Under the pieces are notes generated by a model that was given only the letters and a program-made list of their open reading frames with translations, searched no databases and was not told the DNA's origin. The translations under genes were made by a program, and so were the position numbers. Positions 1 through 6,082 of a DNA stretch of 12,168 nt are shown in pieces (position 1 is the first letter of the stretch; every line of letters begins with the position of its first letter). Origin of the DNA: an uncultured Micrococcaceae bacterium (GTDB lineage: Bacteria > Actinomycetota > Actinomycetes > Actinomycetales > Micrococcaceae); NCBI GenBank assembly GCA_937896705.1, contig CALBOC010000064.1:1-12168 (forward strand), written 5' to 3'.

Positions 1-32
1 GTTGGGGCCTGTACTGTGTCTTGTTCAGTCAC
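1..32 (-). CDS. rho: Start of a downstream gene, probably transcription terminator Rho (partial)
   Basis: Only the first ten codons are inside the window, reading V(M)TEQDTVQAP from a GTG start at 32-30. A purine-rich Shine-Dalgarno run containing GAAGGA lies six bases before the GTG, which makes this a convincing translation start. The frame is open to the window edge. Rho is inferred from position: in many actinobacteria rho lies directly downstream of thrB on the same strand, and Rho proteins of this group often begin with a short acidic, threonine-rich stretch starting MTE. Ten residues cannot prove the identity. The start being real is fairly safe; the name is moderately supported. Confidence 0.5.
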   Translation of the reverse strand, partial: MTEQDTVQAP

Positions 33-306
33 GAAGGTTCCTTCCCCCTCGTCGGACGGGCTTTAGATACCCGCAGGATGTGTGTGACAATCGTGGCTGC
101 GACTGGAAATGCGCCAGATTGGTCATCGTGGTTTTGCGATATAGCAACACACAATGTTGCACGGCAGTGTCAACGTTGGTGTTTAAGGTGTGAGATAACC
201 TGACATCTTCAGATGATGAGTTATCAAAATCCTCTCCGCAGAATTGCGGTAAAGACCAGGCCGAACACGAAGACTTGGAATCGTCCAAATCGTAAAAACG
301 TTCTCG
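33..306. other. Gene-free stretch between thrB and the next gene; probable leader and promoter region
   Basis: No credible gene fills these roughly 270 bases; short open frames here lack ribosome sites and recognisable protein features. On the minus strand there is a perfect TTGACA (173-168), about 136 bases before the GTG at 32. The nearest AT-rich -10-like element (TATATC, 143-138) sits 24 bases away, too far for a standard promoter, so this is only suggestive. Two inverted repeats are visible: GATAAC (194-199) with GTTATC (220-225), enclosing CATC/GATG, and CCGCA (236-240) with TGCGG (245-249). Neither is followed by a run of T on the minus strand, so thrB has no obvious intrinsic terminator. 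A long leader would fit rho, whose expression is commonly controlled in its 5' untranslated region. Confidence 0.45.
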
Positions 307-1281
307 TTATGGCCGGAATACTTCCATCGTAGCACCTTCAGTGGCAATAGGCAGAATCCGTACATCCCAACGTTGCGAAGATTTCGCTGCGCGCTCTTGG
401 AGCTTGGTTGTCACGGTGGCTGATTCAGCCTCATTGGCCGCGAAAACGCACAGGGTTGGGCCTGCCCCGGATACCACCGCTGCGTGGTTTTCAGCTCGCA
501 GCGCGACGATGTGTTGCAGCGTTTCGGGCATCGATGGTTGGCGGTATTGCTGGTGCAACCAGTCTTGGGTTGCGGCCAGCAGCAGTTCTGGATTGGTGGT
601 CATCGCCGGGGCTAATAGGGCGGCTCGGGAGGCGTTGGCCACAGCTTCGACATAGGGCACCTCGGCTGGCAGCAGCGTCCGGGCCGCCGCAGTCGAGAGC
701 GGCTTAGACGGAATGGCCACCACCGGCGTGATGTCGGGGTGTGGGGGCAGCTGGAGTGAGCGATAGTGTTTGCCGTTCTTGCCGGGCTCATGCCAGGAAA
801 ATGTCAGACCACCGTAGACCGCCGGTGCAACGTTATCCGGATGGCCTTCGGCCTCGGATGCCCACTGCAACAAGTGCTCCTGAGTCACGCCGCAATCAGG
901 TGGCAATAGCGCTTTGACCGCCATCGCAGCGGCGATGTGCGCCGCTGCAGAGGAGCCGAGACCGCGGGAATGCGGTATCCGGTTGATCGCCTTGAGTCGC
1001 AGACCCGGCAGATGCCAACCGAGCCGTTCGAGTCGAGCCCGGATCTGCGTGATGATCAAATGTCTTGCGTCGGTGGGCAAATAGTTATGCCCCTCCCCTT
1101 CGACTTCGGCACTGAAGCCGGTTTCGGTGGTCTGGATCTCCAGCTCGTCGTAGAGGCTCAGGGCCACTCCGGCGCAGTCGAAACCGGGCCCGAGGTTGGC
1201 AGACGTTGCCGGCACCCTAATGTTGGCGACGATATTCGCCGGCACTCGGTTGGCCGGTGGGGTGGTGGCTGGGGATGCCAC
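307..1281 (-). CDS. thrB: Homoserine kinase
   Basis: Phosphorylates L-homoserine with ATP to O-phosphohomoserine, the substrate of threonine synthase, in the cytoplasm. The 324-residue protein is a GHMP-family kinase of usual length. Visible motifs in order are the N-terminal family motif VPATSANLGPGFD (23-35), the phosphate-binding GLGSSAAA (107-114), EGHPDNVAPAVYGG (145-158) and the C-terminal SGAGPTL (271-277). The start is GTG, two bases after the stop codon of hom, with a modest GAAGG nine bases upstream inside the end of hom. Translation is therefore probably coupled to hom, the same hom-thrB pairing known from corynebacteria. The roughly 20 residues before the first family motif are Ala/Pro-rich and poorly conserved in such proteins, so a slightly later start is possible. 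Threonine synthase (thrC) is not in this window. Confidence 0.96.
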   Translation of the reverse strand: MASPATTPPANRVPANIVANIRVPATSANLGPGFDCAGVALSLYDELEIQTTETGFSAEVEGEGHNYLPTDARHLIITQIRARLERLGWHLPGLRLKAINRIPHSRGLGSSAAAHIAAAMAVKALLPPDCGVTQEHLLQWASEAEGHPDNVAPAVYGGLTFSWHEPGKNGKHYRSLQLPPHPDITPVVAIPSKPLSTAAARTLLPAEVPYVEAVANASRAALLAPAMTTNPELLLAATQDWLHQQYRQPSMPETLQHIVALRAENHAAVVSGAGPTLCVFAANEAESATVTTKLQERAAKSSQRWDVRILPIATEGATMEVFRP

Positions 1282-1283
1282 AG

Positions 1284-2600
1284 TTAGTTACCTTCTACGC
1301 GCATGACGGACAGGACCTCATCAACCACATCTAACTGTTTGGTTGCCTCAAGTGTTTTCGCCAGTTGCGCTTCCTTGGCGCGGTGAGTGACAAAGGCCAA
1401 CAGCGCGGTCTGCCGCTCGTCGCTTGAATCCCGGTCGGGTGTCTGGTGCATCGATTTGATTGACACGTTGTGCTCGGCGAAGGTGCCGGCCACTGTCGAC
1501 AGGACGCCGGGAGCATCATCAGCGCGCACTACCACCATGTAACGAGTGGTCGACTCGCCAATATCCAGACACTCTAATGCACGACGTGCGGTGTGCGTGC
1601 GTCCCGGTCCGCCACGCAGTTTTCGCTTGGCAATTGATGCCACGTCACCCATGACCGCTGAAGCTGTCGCAGCACCACCGGCACCCGGTCCGTAAAACAT
1701 CAATTCGCCGGCATTTTCGGCTTCGACAAACACGGCGTTATAGGCACCGTGTACGGCAGCCAGTGGGTGTTCGCGCGGTAACAGGGTGGGGTGCACACGC
1801 AGCACCACGCCCGCTGGATCCTCGAGCTCTTCGATGATGGCCAGCAGTTTGATGACGTAACCGGCGTCTGCTGCGGCTTTGTGATGGAGAGCGGAGATCT
1901 CGGTAATGCCCTCGGTGTAGACCTGGTCCAGGGTGAAGGGCGCGTGAAACGCTAAATGTGCCAGAATGGCGGCTTTGGCGGCTGCATCTTCTCCCCCGAC
2001 GTCTGCGGTGGGGTCAGCTTCGGCATACCCGAGCCGCTGGGCTTCGGCTAACGCATCGTTAAAGGAAGCGCCGGTGGAGTCCATCTGGTCCAGGATGTAG
2101 TTGGTCGTGCCGTTGACAATACCCATGATCCGGGTGATCTTATCCCCGGACAGCGAGTCGCGCAGCGGGCGCAGAATCGGGATCGCACCACCCACCGAGG
2201 CTTCAAAGGATAACTGCACCCCTGCTTCGGCGGCGGCTTCGTAGAGTTCGTTGCCGTGGGTGGCTAAGAGCGCTTTGTTACCGGTGACCACGCTGGCGCC
2301 CTGCCGGATGGCGCGCAGCACCAATTCGCGGGCCGGTTCGATGCCGCCCATGAGTTCGATCACGATATCGGCGTCTTCGAAGACCTCGTCAACATCGTCG
2401 GTGTAGTAGTGGGTGGGCAGTTCGTAGTCGCGAGTGGCTTGGGGATTCCGGACCAAAATTTTTGTCAGGTTGAGCCGGGTGCCAATGCGCTGTGTCAGTG
2501 CGTCTGCGTCTTCGGTCAGAATCCGAGCAACCTGTGATCCGACGGTCCCACCGCCCAGCAGTGCGATGTTCAGGGCCGGTGTATCAGATGCAGTGGTCAT
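1284..2600 (-). CDS. hom: Homoserine dehydrogenase with C-terminal ACT domain
   Basis: Reduces aspartate semialdehyde to homoserine with NAD(P)H, committing carbon to threonine, isoleucine and methionine. The 438 residues match the monofunctional enzyme. The NAD(P)-binding Rossmann motif LLGGGTVGSQV is at 14-24, the conserved NKALLA at 108-113, GIVNGTTNYIL at 160-170, EADPTADVGGEDAAAK at 194-209 with the conserved lysine at its end, and YGPGAGG at 303-309. An ACT domain (about 355-432, VVVRADDAPGVLSTVAGTF region) implies allosteric feedback, as known for threonine inhibition in relatives. The start is ATG with GGAGGA only two bases before it, an unusually short spacing, but no better start exists nearby. 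A 73-base gap separates it from lysA and holds a promoter-like element, so hom-thrB may be transcribed partly on its own. It is followed by thrB after two bases. Confidence 0.97.
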   Translation of the reverse strand: MTTASDTPALNIALLGGGTVGSQVARILTEDADALTQRIGTRLNLTKILVRNPQATRDYELPTHYYTDDVDEVFEDADIVIELMGGIEPARELVLRAIRQGASVVTGNKALLATHGNELYEAAAEAGVQLSFEASVGGAIPILRPLRDSLSGDKITRIMGIVNGTTNYILDQMDSTGASFNDALAEAQRLGYAEADPTADVGGEDAAAKAAILAHLAFHAPFTLDQVYTEGITEISALHHKAAADAGYVIKLLAIIEELEDPAGVVLRVHPTLLPREHPLAAVHGAYNAVFVEAENAGELMFYGPGAGGAATASAVMGDVASIAKRKLRGGPGRTHTARRALECLDIGESTTRYMVVVRADDAPGVLSTVAGTFAEHNVSIKSMHQTPDRDSSDERQTALLAFVTHRAKEAQLAKTLEATKQLDVVDEVLSVMRVEGN

Positions 2601-2640
2601 GGTCCTCCGAGTAAACAGTAAAAAAGTGGCTTTGGCACCG

Positions 2641-2653
2641 TGTCGTCATTGTA
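2641..2653 (-). promoter_or_regulatory. Probable internal promoter for hom-thrB (-10 element)
   Basis: In the 73-base lysA-hom gap the minus strand reads TACAAT at 2653-2648, five of six matches to the -10 consensus. Transcription would start near 2641, giving a leader of about 40 bases. No good -35 box sits at 16-18 bases; TTGTAA at about 20 bases is the closest. Such weak -35 boxes are common in actinobacterial promoters. This is an inference from sequence only; read-through from argS-lysA is equally possible. Confidence 0.4.
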
Positions 2654-2673
2654 GTCCAGTTGCAATTGACCGG

Positions 2674-4086
2674 TTACAAATCGACCTCACGGGCAAACAG
2701 GTCGTCAAGGGTTTCGCGGCGAATAATCTCACGGGCCTGGCCGTCTTTAATGGCCACGATGGCCGGGCGTGTCAGCATGTTGTAATTGGAGCTCATCGCA
2801 TGTCCGTACGCCCCGGTGGCTGGGACCACCAGGAGATCTCCGTGATCGGTGTCTGCTGGCAGATACACGGTGTTGACGACGATGTCGCCTGACTCACAGT
2901 GTTTCCCCACAACCCGGGATAAGACCGGCTCAGCGTCGCTGACGCGATTGGCAAGCACGGCGGTGTAGTCAGCGTCGTAGAGCACAGGACGAGGATTATC
3001 AGACATCCCACCGTCGACGGCAACGTAGCGGCGCGGATAGTGTGCGCCCTGGTGTTCGACCCACACGGTCTTGGTCGTGCCCACCGTGTAAATGGTCAGT
3101 CCGGCCGGTCCGGCGATGGAGCGTCCGGGTTCGATGGAGATCCGCGGGCATGGGACACCGAGTCGTTCGATTTCTACGCCTAGGTGTCTGGCGAGATTAT
3201 TTGCGATAACCGCCGGGGTAGCTGGGTCGTCCGCTTCGGTGTAGGCGATGCCGTATCCCCCGCCGATATCGAGTTCGGCGATGCGGATGTCTTCGTCAGC
3301 CAACACGGCAATAAATTCCAGCATGCGGGTCGCAGCGGCTTCGAAACCTTGGGAATCGAAGATCTGGCTGCCGATGTGGGAGTGCAGCCCTACGAAGTTG
3401 ATGTGGGAGGCTTCCGCGGCGATATGAGCGGCCTGATAGGCCACCGAGGTCTGGGCGTTGGGCGCAGGGGTGATGCTGAGGCCAAATTTTTGGTCCTCGT
3501 GGGCGGTGGCGATGTGGTGGTGGGTCGAGGCGTCGACGCCGGGGGTCAGCCGCAGCATTACATTTGCGGGGATCTCCAACTGTGCTGCCAGTTGGGCAAC
3601 CCGGTGCAGCTCGGCCAGCGAGTCGACCACGATTCGTCCGATGCGGTGAGTGATCGCCGTGTGCAGTTCTGCATCGGATTTATTGTTGCCGTGCAGTCCG
3701 ATGTGAGCCGGTTCGATGCCTGCTCGCATTGCGATGGCCATTTCGCCGCCCGAGGCAGTATCGATGCGCAGACCTTCTTCGCGAATCCAGGTGGCCACCT
3801 GGACGGTCAACAGTGCTTTGGAGGCGTAGTAGACATCGACTCCCCCGCACAGGGATGCAAAGGCTGCGTTGAAATCATCGGCATAGGCTCGGGCGCGGGC
3901 ACGGAAGTCATTTTCATCCATGACCCACAAGGGGCTGCCAAAGCGTTCGACGAGTTCGATGACGGGAATCCCTTGAACGGTGACCTGACCATCCTCGCGA
4001 GCGACCCCCGAGGAGAAAATCTTGGCATCCAGGGCGGCGGTGTCGTCGGGGACGGTTAGCCATTGCGGGGCAAGTGGTGAGCGCAT
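2674..4086 (-). CDS. lysA: Diaminopimelate decarboxylase
   Basis: PLP-dependent enzyme that decarboxylates meso-diaminopimelate to L-lysine, the last step of lysine synthesis. The 470-residue protein is a fold-III decarboxylase at the longer end seen in actinobacteria. The PLP-binding lysine is K90 in VYYASKALL. Further family motifs are HSHIGSQ (236-241 region), GGGYG (275-279), EPGRS (319-323), the catalytic KHCESGD with C397 and E398, and GAYGHAMSSNYN (425-436) with the conserved active-site tyrosine. The ATG start shares its A with the TAA stop of argS (TAATG), so translation is very likely coupled to argS. The argS-lysA pair is an operon in corynebacteria, where arginine and lysine supply are linked; the arrangement here suggests the same, though no operator can be identified. 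Confidence 0.97.
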   Translation of the reverse strand: MRSPLAPQWLTVPDDTAALDAKIFSSGVAREDGQVTVQGIPVIELVERFGSPLWVMDENDFRARARAYADDFNAAFASLCGGVDVYYASKALLTVQVATWIREEGLRIDTASGGEMAIAMRAGIEPAHIGLHGNNKSDAELHTAITHRIGRIVVDSLAELHRVAQLAAQLEIPANVMLRLTPGVDASTHHHIATAHEDQKFGLSITPAPNAQTSVAYQAAHIAAEASHINFVGLHSHIGSQIFDSQGFEAAATRMLEFIAVLADEDIRIAELDIGGGYGIAYTEADDPATPAVIANNLARHLGVEIERLGVPCPRISIEPGRSIAGPAGLTIYTVGTTKTVWVEHQGAHYPRRYVAVDGGMSDNPRPVLYDADYTAVLANRVSDAEPVLSRVVGKHCESGDIVVNTVYLPADTDHGDLLVVPATGAYGHAMSSNYNMLTRPAIVAIKDGQAREIIRRETLDDLFAREVDL

Positions 4087-5756
4087 TACATTTTCTCCGG
4101 TGCAGAAACACCCAGCAGACCCAGCCCATTGGCCAGCACCTGGGTGGTCGCGTCATTGAGCCAACGGCGCGAGAAATTGACAGGTTCGGGATCGACTTTC
4201 GTGCCGTCCTTAGCAGGGGCAGGGACAATCCGGGCGACAGCGTACCAGGCGTGATAGGCCGCTGCGATGGTTTCAAGATGGCGGGCCAGCCGGTGAGGTT
4301 GGCGCAGTCTGGCCGCGCTGCCCACAATCGAGGGGAACTGAGCCAGTTTGGACAATAATTCTTCTTCGGTCGGATGCTGCAGCGTGGCGGCATCGAACTT
4401 TTCAACTTCGCGCACCACACCCTGGGCATCGGCGGTACGAGCCGCTGAACGTGACCGTGCGTGGGCATACTGCACATAGAAGACCGGATTGTCGTTGGTT
4501 TGTGCCCGCAACAGGTCCGGATCAATTTCGATGGGTGAATCGTTCGGGTAGCGTGCCAGCGAATACCGCAGCGCGTCCACGCCCAGCCATTCGATGAGAT
4601 CTCGCAGTTCGATGATGTTGCCGGCACGTTTCGATAAGCGCGCGCCGTCCACGGAAATCAGCTGACCGATCAGGATCTCAATATTTTCATCCATATCGTC
4701 GCCGGCACATGCCGAAAGGGCCCGAAGACGATTGACATACCCGTGGTGATCGGCACCCAACAGGTAGATTTTGTGGTGGAAGCCGCGGTCTTTTTTCGAC
4801 AGATAGTAGGCCGCATCGCCGGCAAAATAGGTTGGTTTGCCATCGGCTTTAATCAACACGCGGTCCTTGTCGTCACCAAAGTCTGTGGTGCGCAACCAGA
4901 ATGCGCCTTCTTGTTCGAACGTATGACCCTGGGCTTTGAGCCGCTCAAGGGCTTCTTCGACCGCCCCGGACTCATGCAGTTCCGCCTCCGAGAACCAGAC
5001 ATCGAAGTGGACTTGGAATTGGTCTAACGTCTCACGGATGTCTTCAAGTTGTAGCTGATAGGCGCGCGTGCGCAGCTGCGGCAGCACATCGTCGTAGTTC
5101 TGGTCTTTAATGCTGGGATCTTCGGCCAGAATGGCTTCGGCAATCTCATGCACGTAGTGACCCGGGTAGCCGCCCTCGGGCACGTCCTGACCGTGCATCC
5201 GAGCCCAGACCGAGGCCGCGAACGTGTCCAGCTGTGCCCCGTAATCATTGATGTAATACTCCGTGGTCACGGTCGCTCCGGAAGCGCGCAGCAGGCGGCT
5301 GATCGCATCTCCCAGCGCGGCCCAGCGGGTGTGACCGATGTGCAGCGGCCCGGTGGGGTTCGCCGAGACGAATTCTAAGTTGACCACGTCGCCGACCGCT
5401 TGCTCATTGTGGCCGAAGGTATCGCCGGCTTCAACGATGGTACGGGCCAACTCCCCGGCCGCGGCAGCGTCCAGGGTGATGTTAATGAATCCGGGGCCAG
5501 CGATGTCCACGGCGGCAACGCCATCGATCGCTTGGAGTTTGGGGGCCACGATTTCCGCGAATTGTCGCGGGTTCATTCCGGCTCGTTTGCCCAGTTGCAT
5601 GGCAATGTTGGTCGCCCAGTCACCGTGGTCACGCGACTTGGGTCGTTCAACGCGAGGGGCCTCAGGGATCGCCTCAGCGGGCAGATCGATTTCGCCGGCC
5701 TCAATCGCGGTGTGCAAGATATGGGCAAGAGCTTCAGAAAGGTTTTCAGGATTCAC
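4086..5756 (-). CDS. argS: Arginyl-tRNA synthetase
   Basis: Class I synthetase that charges tRNA-Arg with arginine. From the chosen GTG start it has 556 residues, normal for the family. It shows the N-terminal additional tRNA-recognition domain (about 1-110, including RPKSRDHGDWATN), the HIGH signature in SANPTGPLHIGH (131-142), the substrate-contact region YINDYGAQ (168-175), LGADHHGY (333-340), the KMSKS-equivalent GARLSKRAGN (371-380), and the helical anticodon-binding domain after about 420 ending in LGVSAPEKM. I chose GTG at 5756 because the residues from VNPENLSEAL match the usual beginning and because a -10 element sits seven bases upstream, implying a leaderless message. The frame is open back to a second GTG at 5792, which would add 12 atypical residues and would lie outside the predicted transcript. 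The gene overlaps lysA by one base and diverges from a tRNA-Arg gene. Confidence 0.96.
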   Translation of the reverse strand: MNPENLSEALAHILHTAIEAGEIDLPAEAIPEAPRVERPKSRDHGDWATNIAMQLGKRAGMNPRQFAEIVAPKLQAIDGVAAVDIAGPGFINITLDAAAAGELARTIVEAGDTFGHNEQAVGDVVNLEFVSANPTGPLHIGHTRWAALGDAISRLLRASGATVTTEYYINDYGAQLDTFAASVWARMHGQDVPEGGYPGHYVHEIAEAILAEDPSIKDQNYDDVLPQLRTRAYQLQLEDIRETLDQFQVHFDVWFSEAELHESGAVEEALERLKAQGHTFEQEGAFWLRTTDFGDDKDRVLIKADGKPTYFAGDAAYYLSKKDRGFHHKIYLLGADHHGYVNRLRALSACAGDDMDENIEILIGQLISVDGARLSKRAGNIIELRDLIEWLGVDALRYSLARYPNDSPIEIDPDLLRAQTNDNPVFYVQYAHARSRSAARTADAQGVVREVEKFDAATLQHPTEEELLSKLAQFPSIVGSAARLRQPHRLARHLETIAAAYHAWYAVARIVPAPAKDGTKVDPEPVNFSRRWLNDATTQVLANGLGLLGVSAPEKM

Positions 5757-5769
5757 GAGACCAAGTTTA
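5757..5769 (-). promoter_or_regulatory. Probable argS promoter giving a leaderless transcript
   Basis: The minus strand reads TAAACT (5769-5764), matching the actinobacterial -10 pattern TAnnnT, followed by exactly seven bases and then the GTG at 5756. That spacing puts the transcription start on the G of the start codon. No Shine-Dalgarno sequence is visible before this GTG, as expected for a leaderless message. The -35 position holds no good TTGACA match. Leaderless mRNAs are common in actinobacteria, so the model is plausible but unproven. Confidence 0.5.
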
Positions 5770-5881
5770 GCTATCGTGCACCCGCTGAGCACATTTAACG
5801 TCGCGTTTTACTATCTGGGCGGATGGGGCGCAGCCAATTTTCGTTCAGACCGGTTTGTACGGTAAGCTATTCAGGGTCCGG

Positions 5882-5900
5882 TAGAACTCCATTGGTTCTA
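5882..5900. repeat. Inverted repeat just upstream of tRNA-Arg
   Basis: TAGAAC (5882-5887) and GTTCTA (5895-5900) form a perfect six-base inverted repeat with a seven-base loop, ending ten bases before the mature tRNA. It lies in the 141-base argS-tRNA divergent region, which otherwise contains only weak promoter-like elements; a possible tRNA promoter -10 is TAAGCT at 5863-5868. If transcription starts near 5875, the repeat would be a hairpin in the tRNA 5' leader. It could alternatively be an operator or chance. Confidence 0.4.
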
Positions 5901-5910
5901 TAGGATCCCC

Positions 5911-5983
5911 GCCTCCGTAGCTCAGGGGATAGAGCGTCTGCCTCCGGAGCAGAAGGCCACAGGTTCGATTCCTGTCGGGGGCA
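5911..5983 (+). tRNA. tRNA-Arg, anticodon CCG
   Basis: A complete 73-base cloverleaf can be drawn: acceptor GCCTCCG (5911-5917) pairs with CGGGGGC (5976-5982) including one G-T pair; D stem GCTC/GAGC; anticodon stem TCTGC/GCAGA with loop CTCCGGA, placing anticodon CCG at 5944-5946; variable loop AGGCC; T stem ACAGG/CCTGT with loop TTCGATT; discriminator A at 5983. It reads CGG codons for arginine. No CCA is encoded, as is frequent in actinobacteria, so it must be added after transcription. It is transcribed away from argS, whose product charges it. Confidence 0.97.
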
Positions 5984-5989
5984 CTTTTC

Positions 5990-6020
5990 TCGCCAGCCTG
6001 GGTGCTGGCGATTTTCGTTT
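5990..6020 (+). terminator. Rho-independent terminator behind tRNA-Arg
   Basis: CGCCAGC (5991-5997) and GCTGGCG (6004-6010) form a perfect GC-rich seven-base stem with a six-base loop, extended by a T-A pair (5990/6011). It is followed by TTTTCGTTT, an interrupted T-run. It begins seven bases after the tRNA and only the plus strand carries the T-run, so it ends the tRNA transcript. Confidence 0.8.
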
Positions 6021-6040
6021 CTCACGCTCTTGAGCACGCA

Positions 6041-6075
6041 ACAGCACGGTGCCGGAAAACCCGACCCCGTGCTGT
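6041..6075 (-). terminator. Strong hairpin closing the transporter operon, possible terminator
   Basis: ACAGCACGG (6041-6049) and CCGTGCTGT (6067-6075) form a perfect nine-base stem starting eight bases after the stop codon of the PaaK-like gene. The 17-base loop can itself pair CGG with CCG. No T-run follows on the minus strand, so it is not a textbook intrinsic terminator, but GC-rich hairpins without T-runs are often seen behind actinobacterial operons. It may instead protect the 3' end of the mRNA. Confidence 0.5.
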
Positions 6076-6082
6076 GTGTGGC

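Noticed and set aside
2..203. Plus-strand short open frames at the left edge
   Set aside because: No ribosome sites or protein features; they cover the predicted promoter and leader of the minus-strand gene.
25..288. Minus-strand 87-codon open frame in the thrB downstream gap
   Set aside because: It starts at a TTG without a Shine-Dalgarno, has no recognisable features and runs out of frame over the much better GTG start at 32.
296..315. AACG-AGAA-CGTT followed by several T at the end of thrB
   Set aside because: The stem is only four base pairs with weak GC content, too unstable to be called an intrinsic terminator.
2601..2650. Possible threonine-rich leader peptide (ATGACGACA...) before hom
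   Set aside because: The ATG is part of the predicted -10 element so would not be transcribed from it, only two threonine codons are adjacent, and the frame runs into hom with no terminator hairpin.
3184..4059. Long plus-strand open frame (291 codons) opposite lysA
   Set aside because: It lies entirely antisense to lysA, has glycine- and valine-rich low-complexity composition typical of the reverse of a GC-rich gene, and shows no recognisable motif or ribosome site.
4086..5792. Longer argS form starting at GTG 5792
   Set aside because: The extra 12 residues are atypical for the family and the predicted promoter lies inside this segment; the GTG at 5756 fits better.
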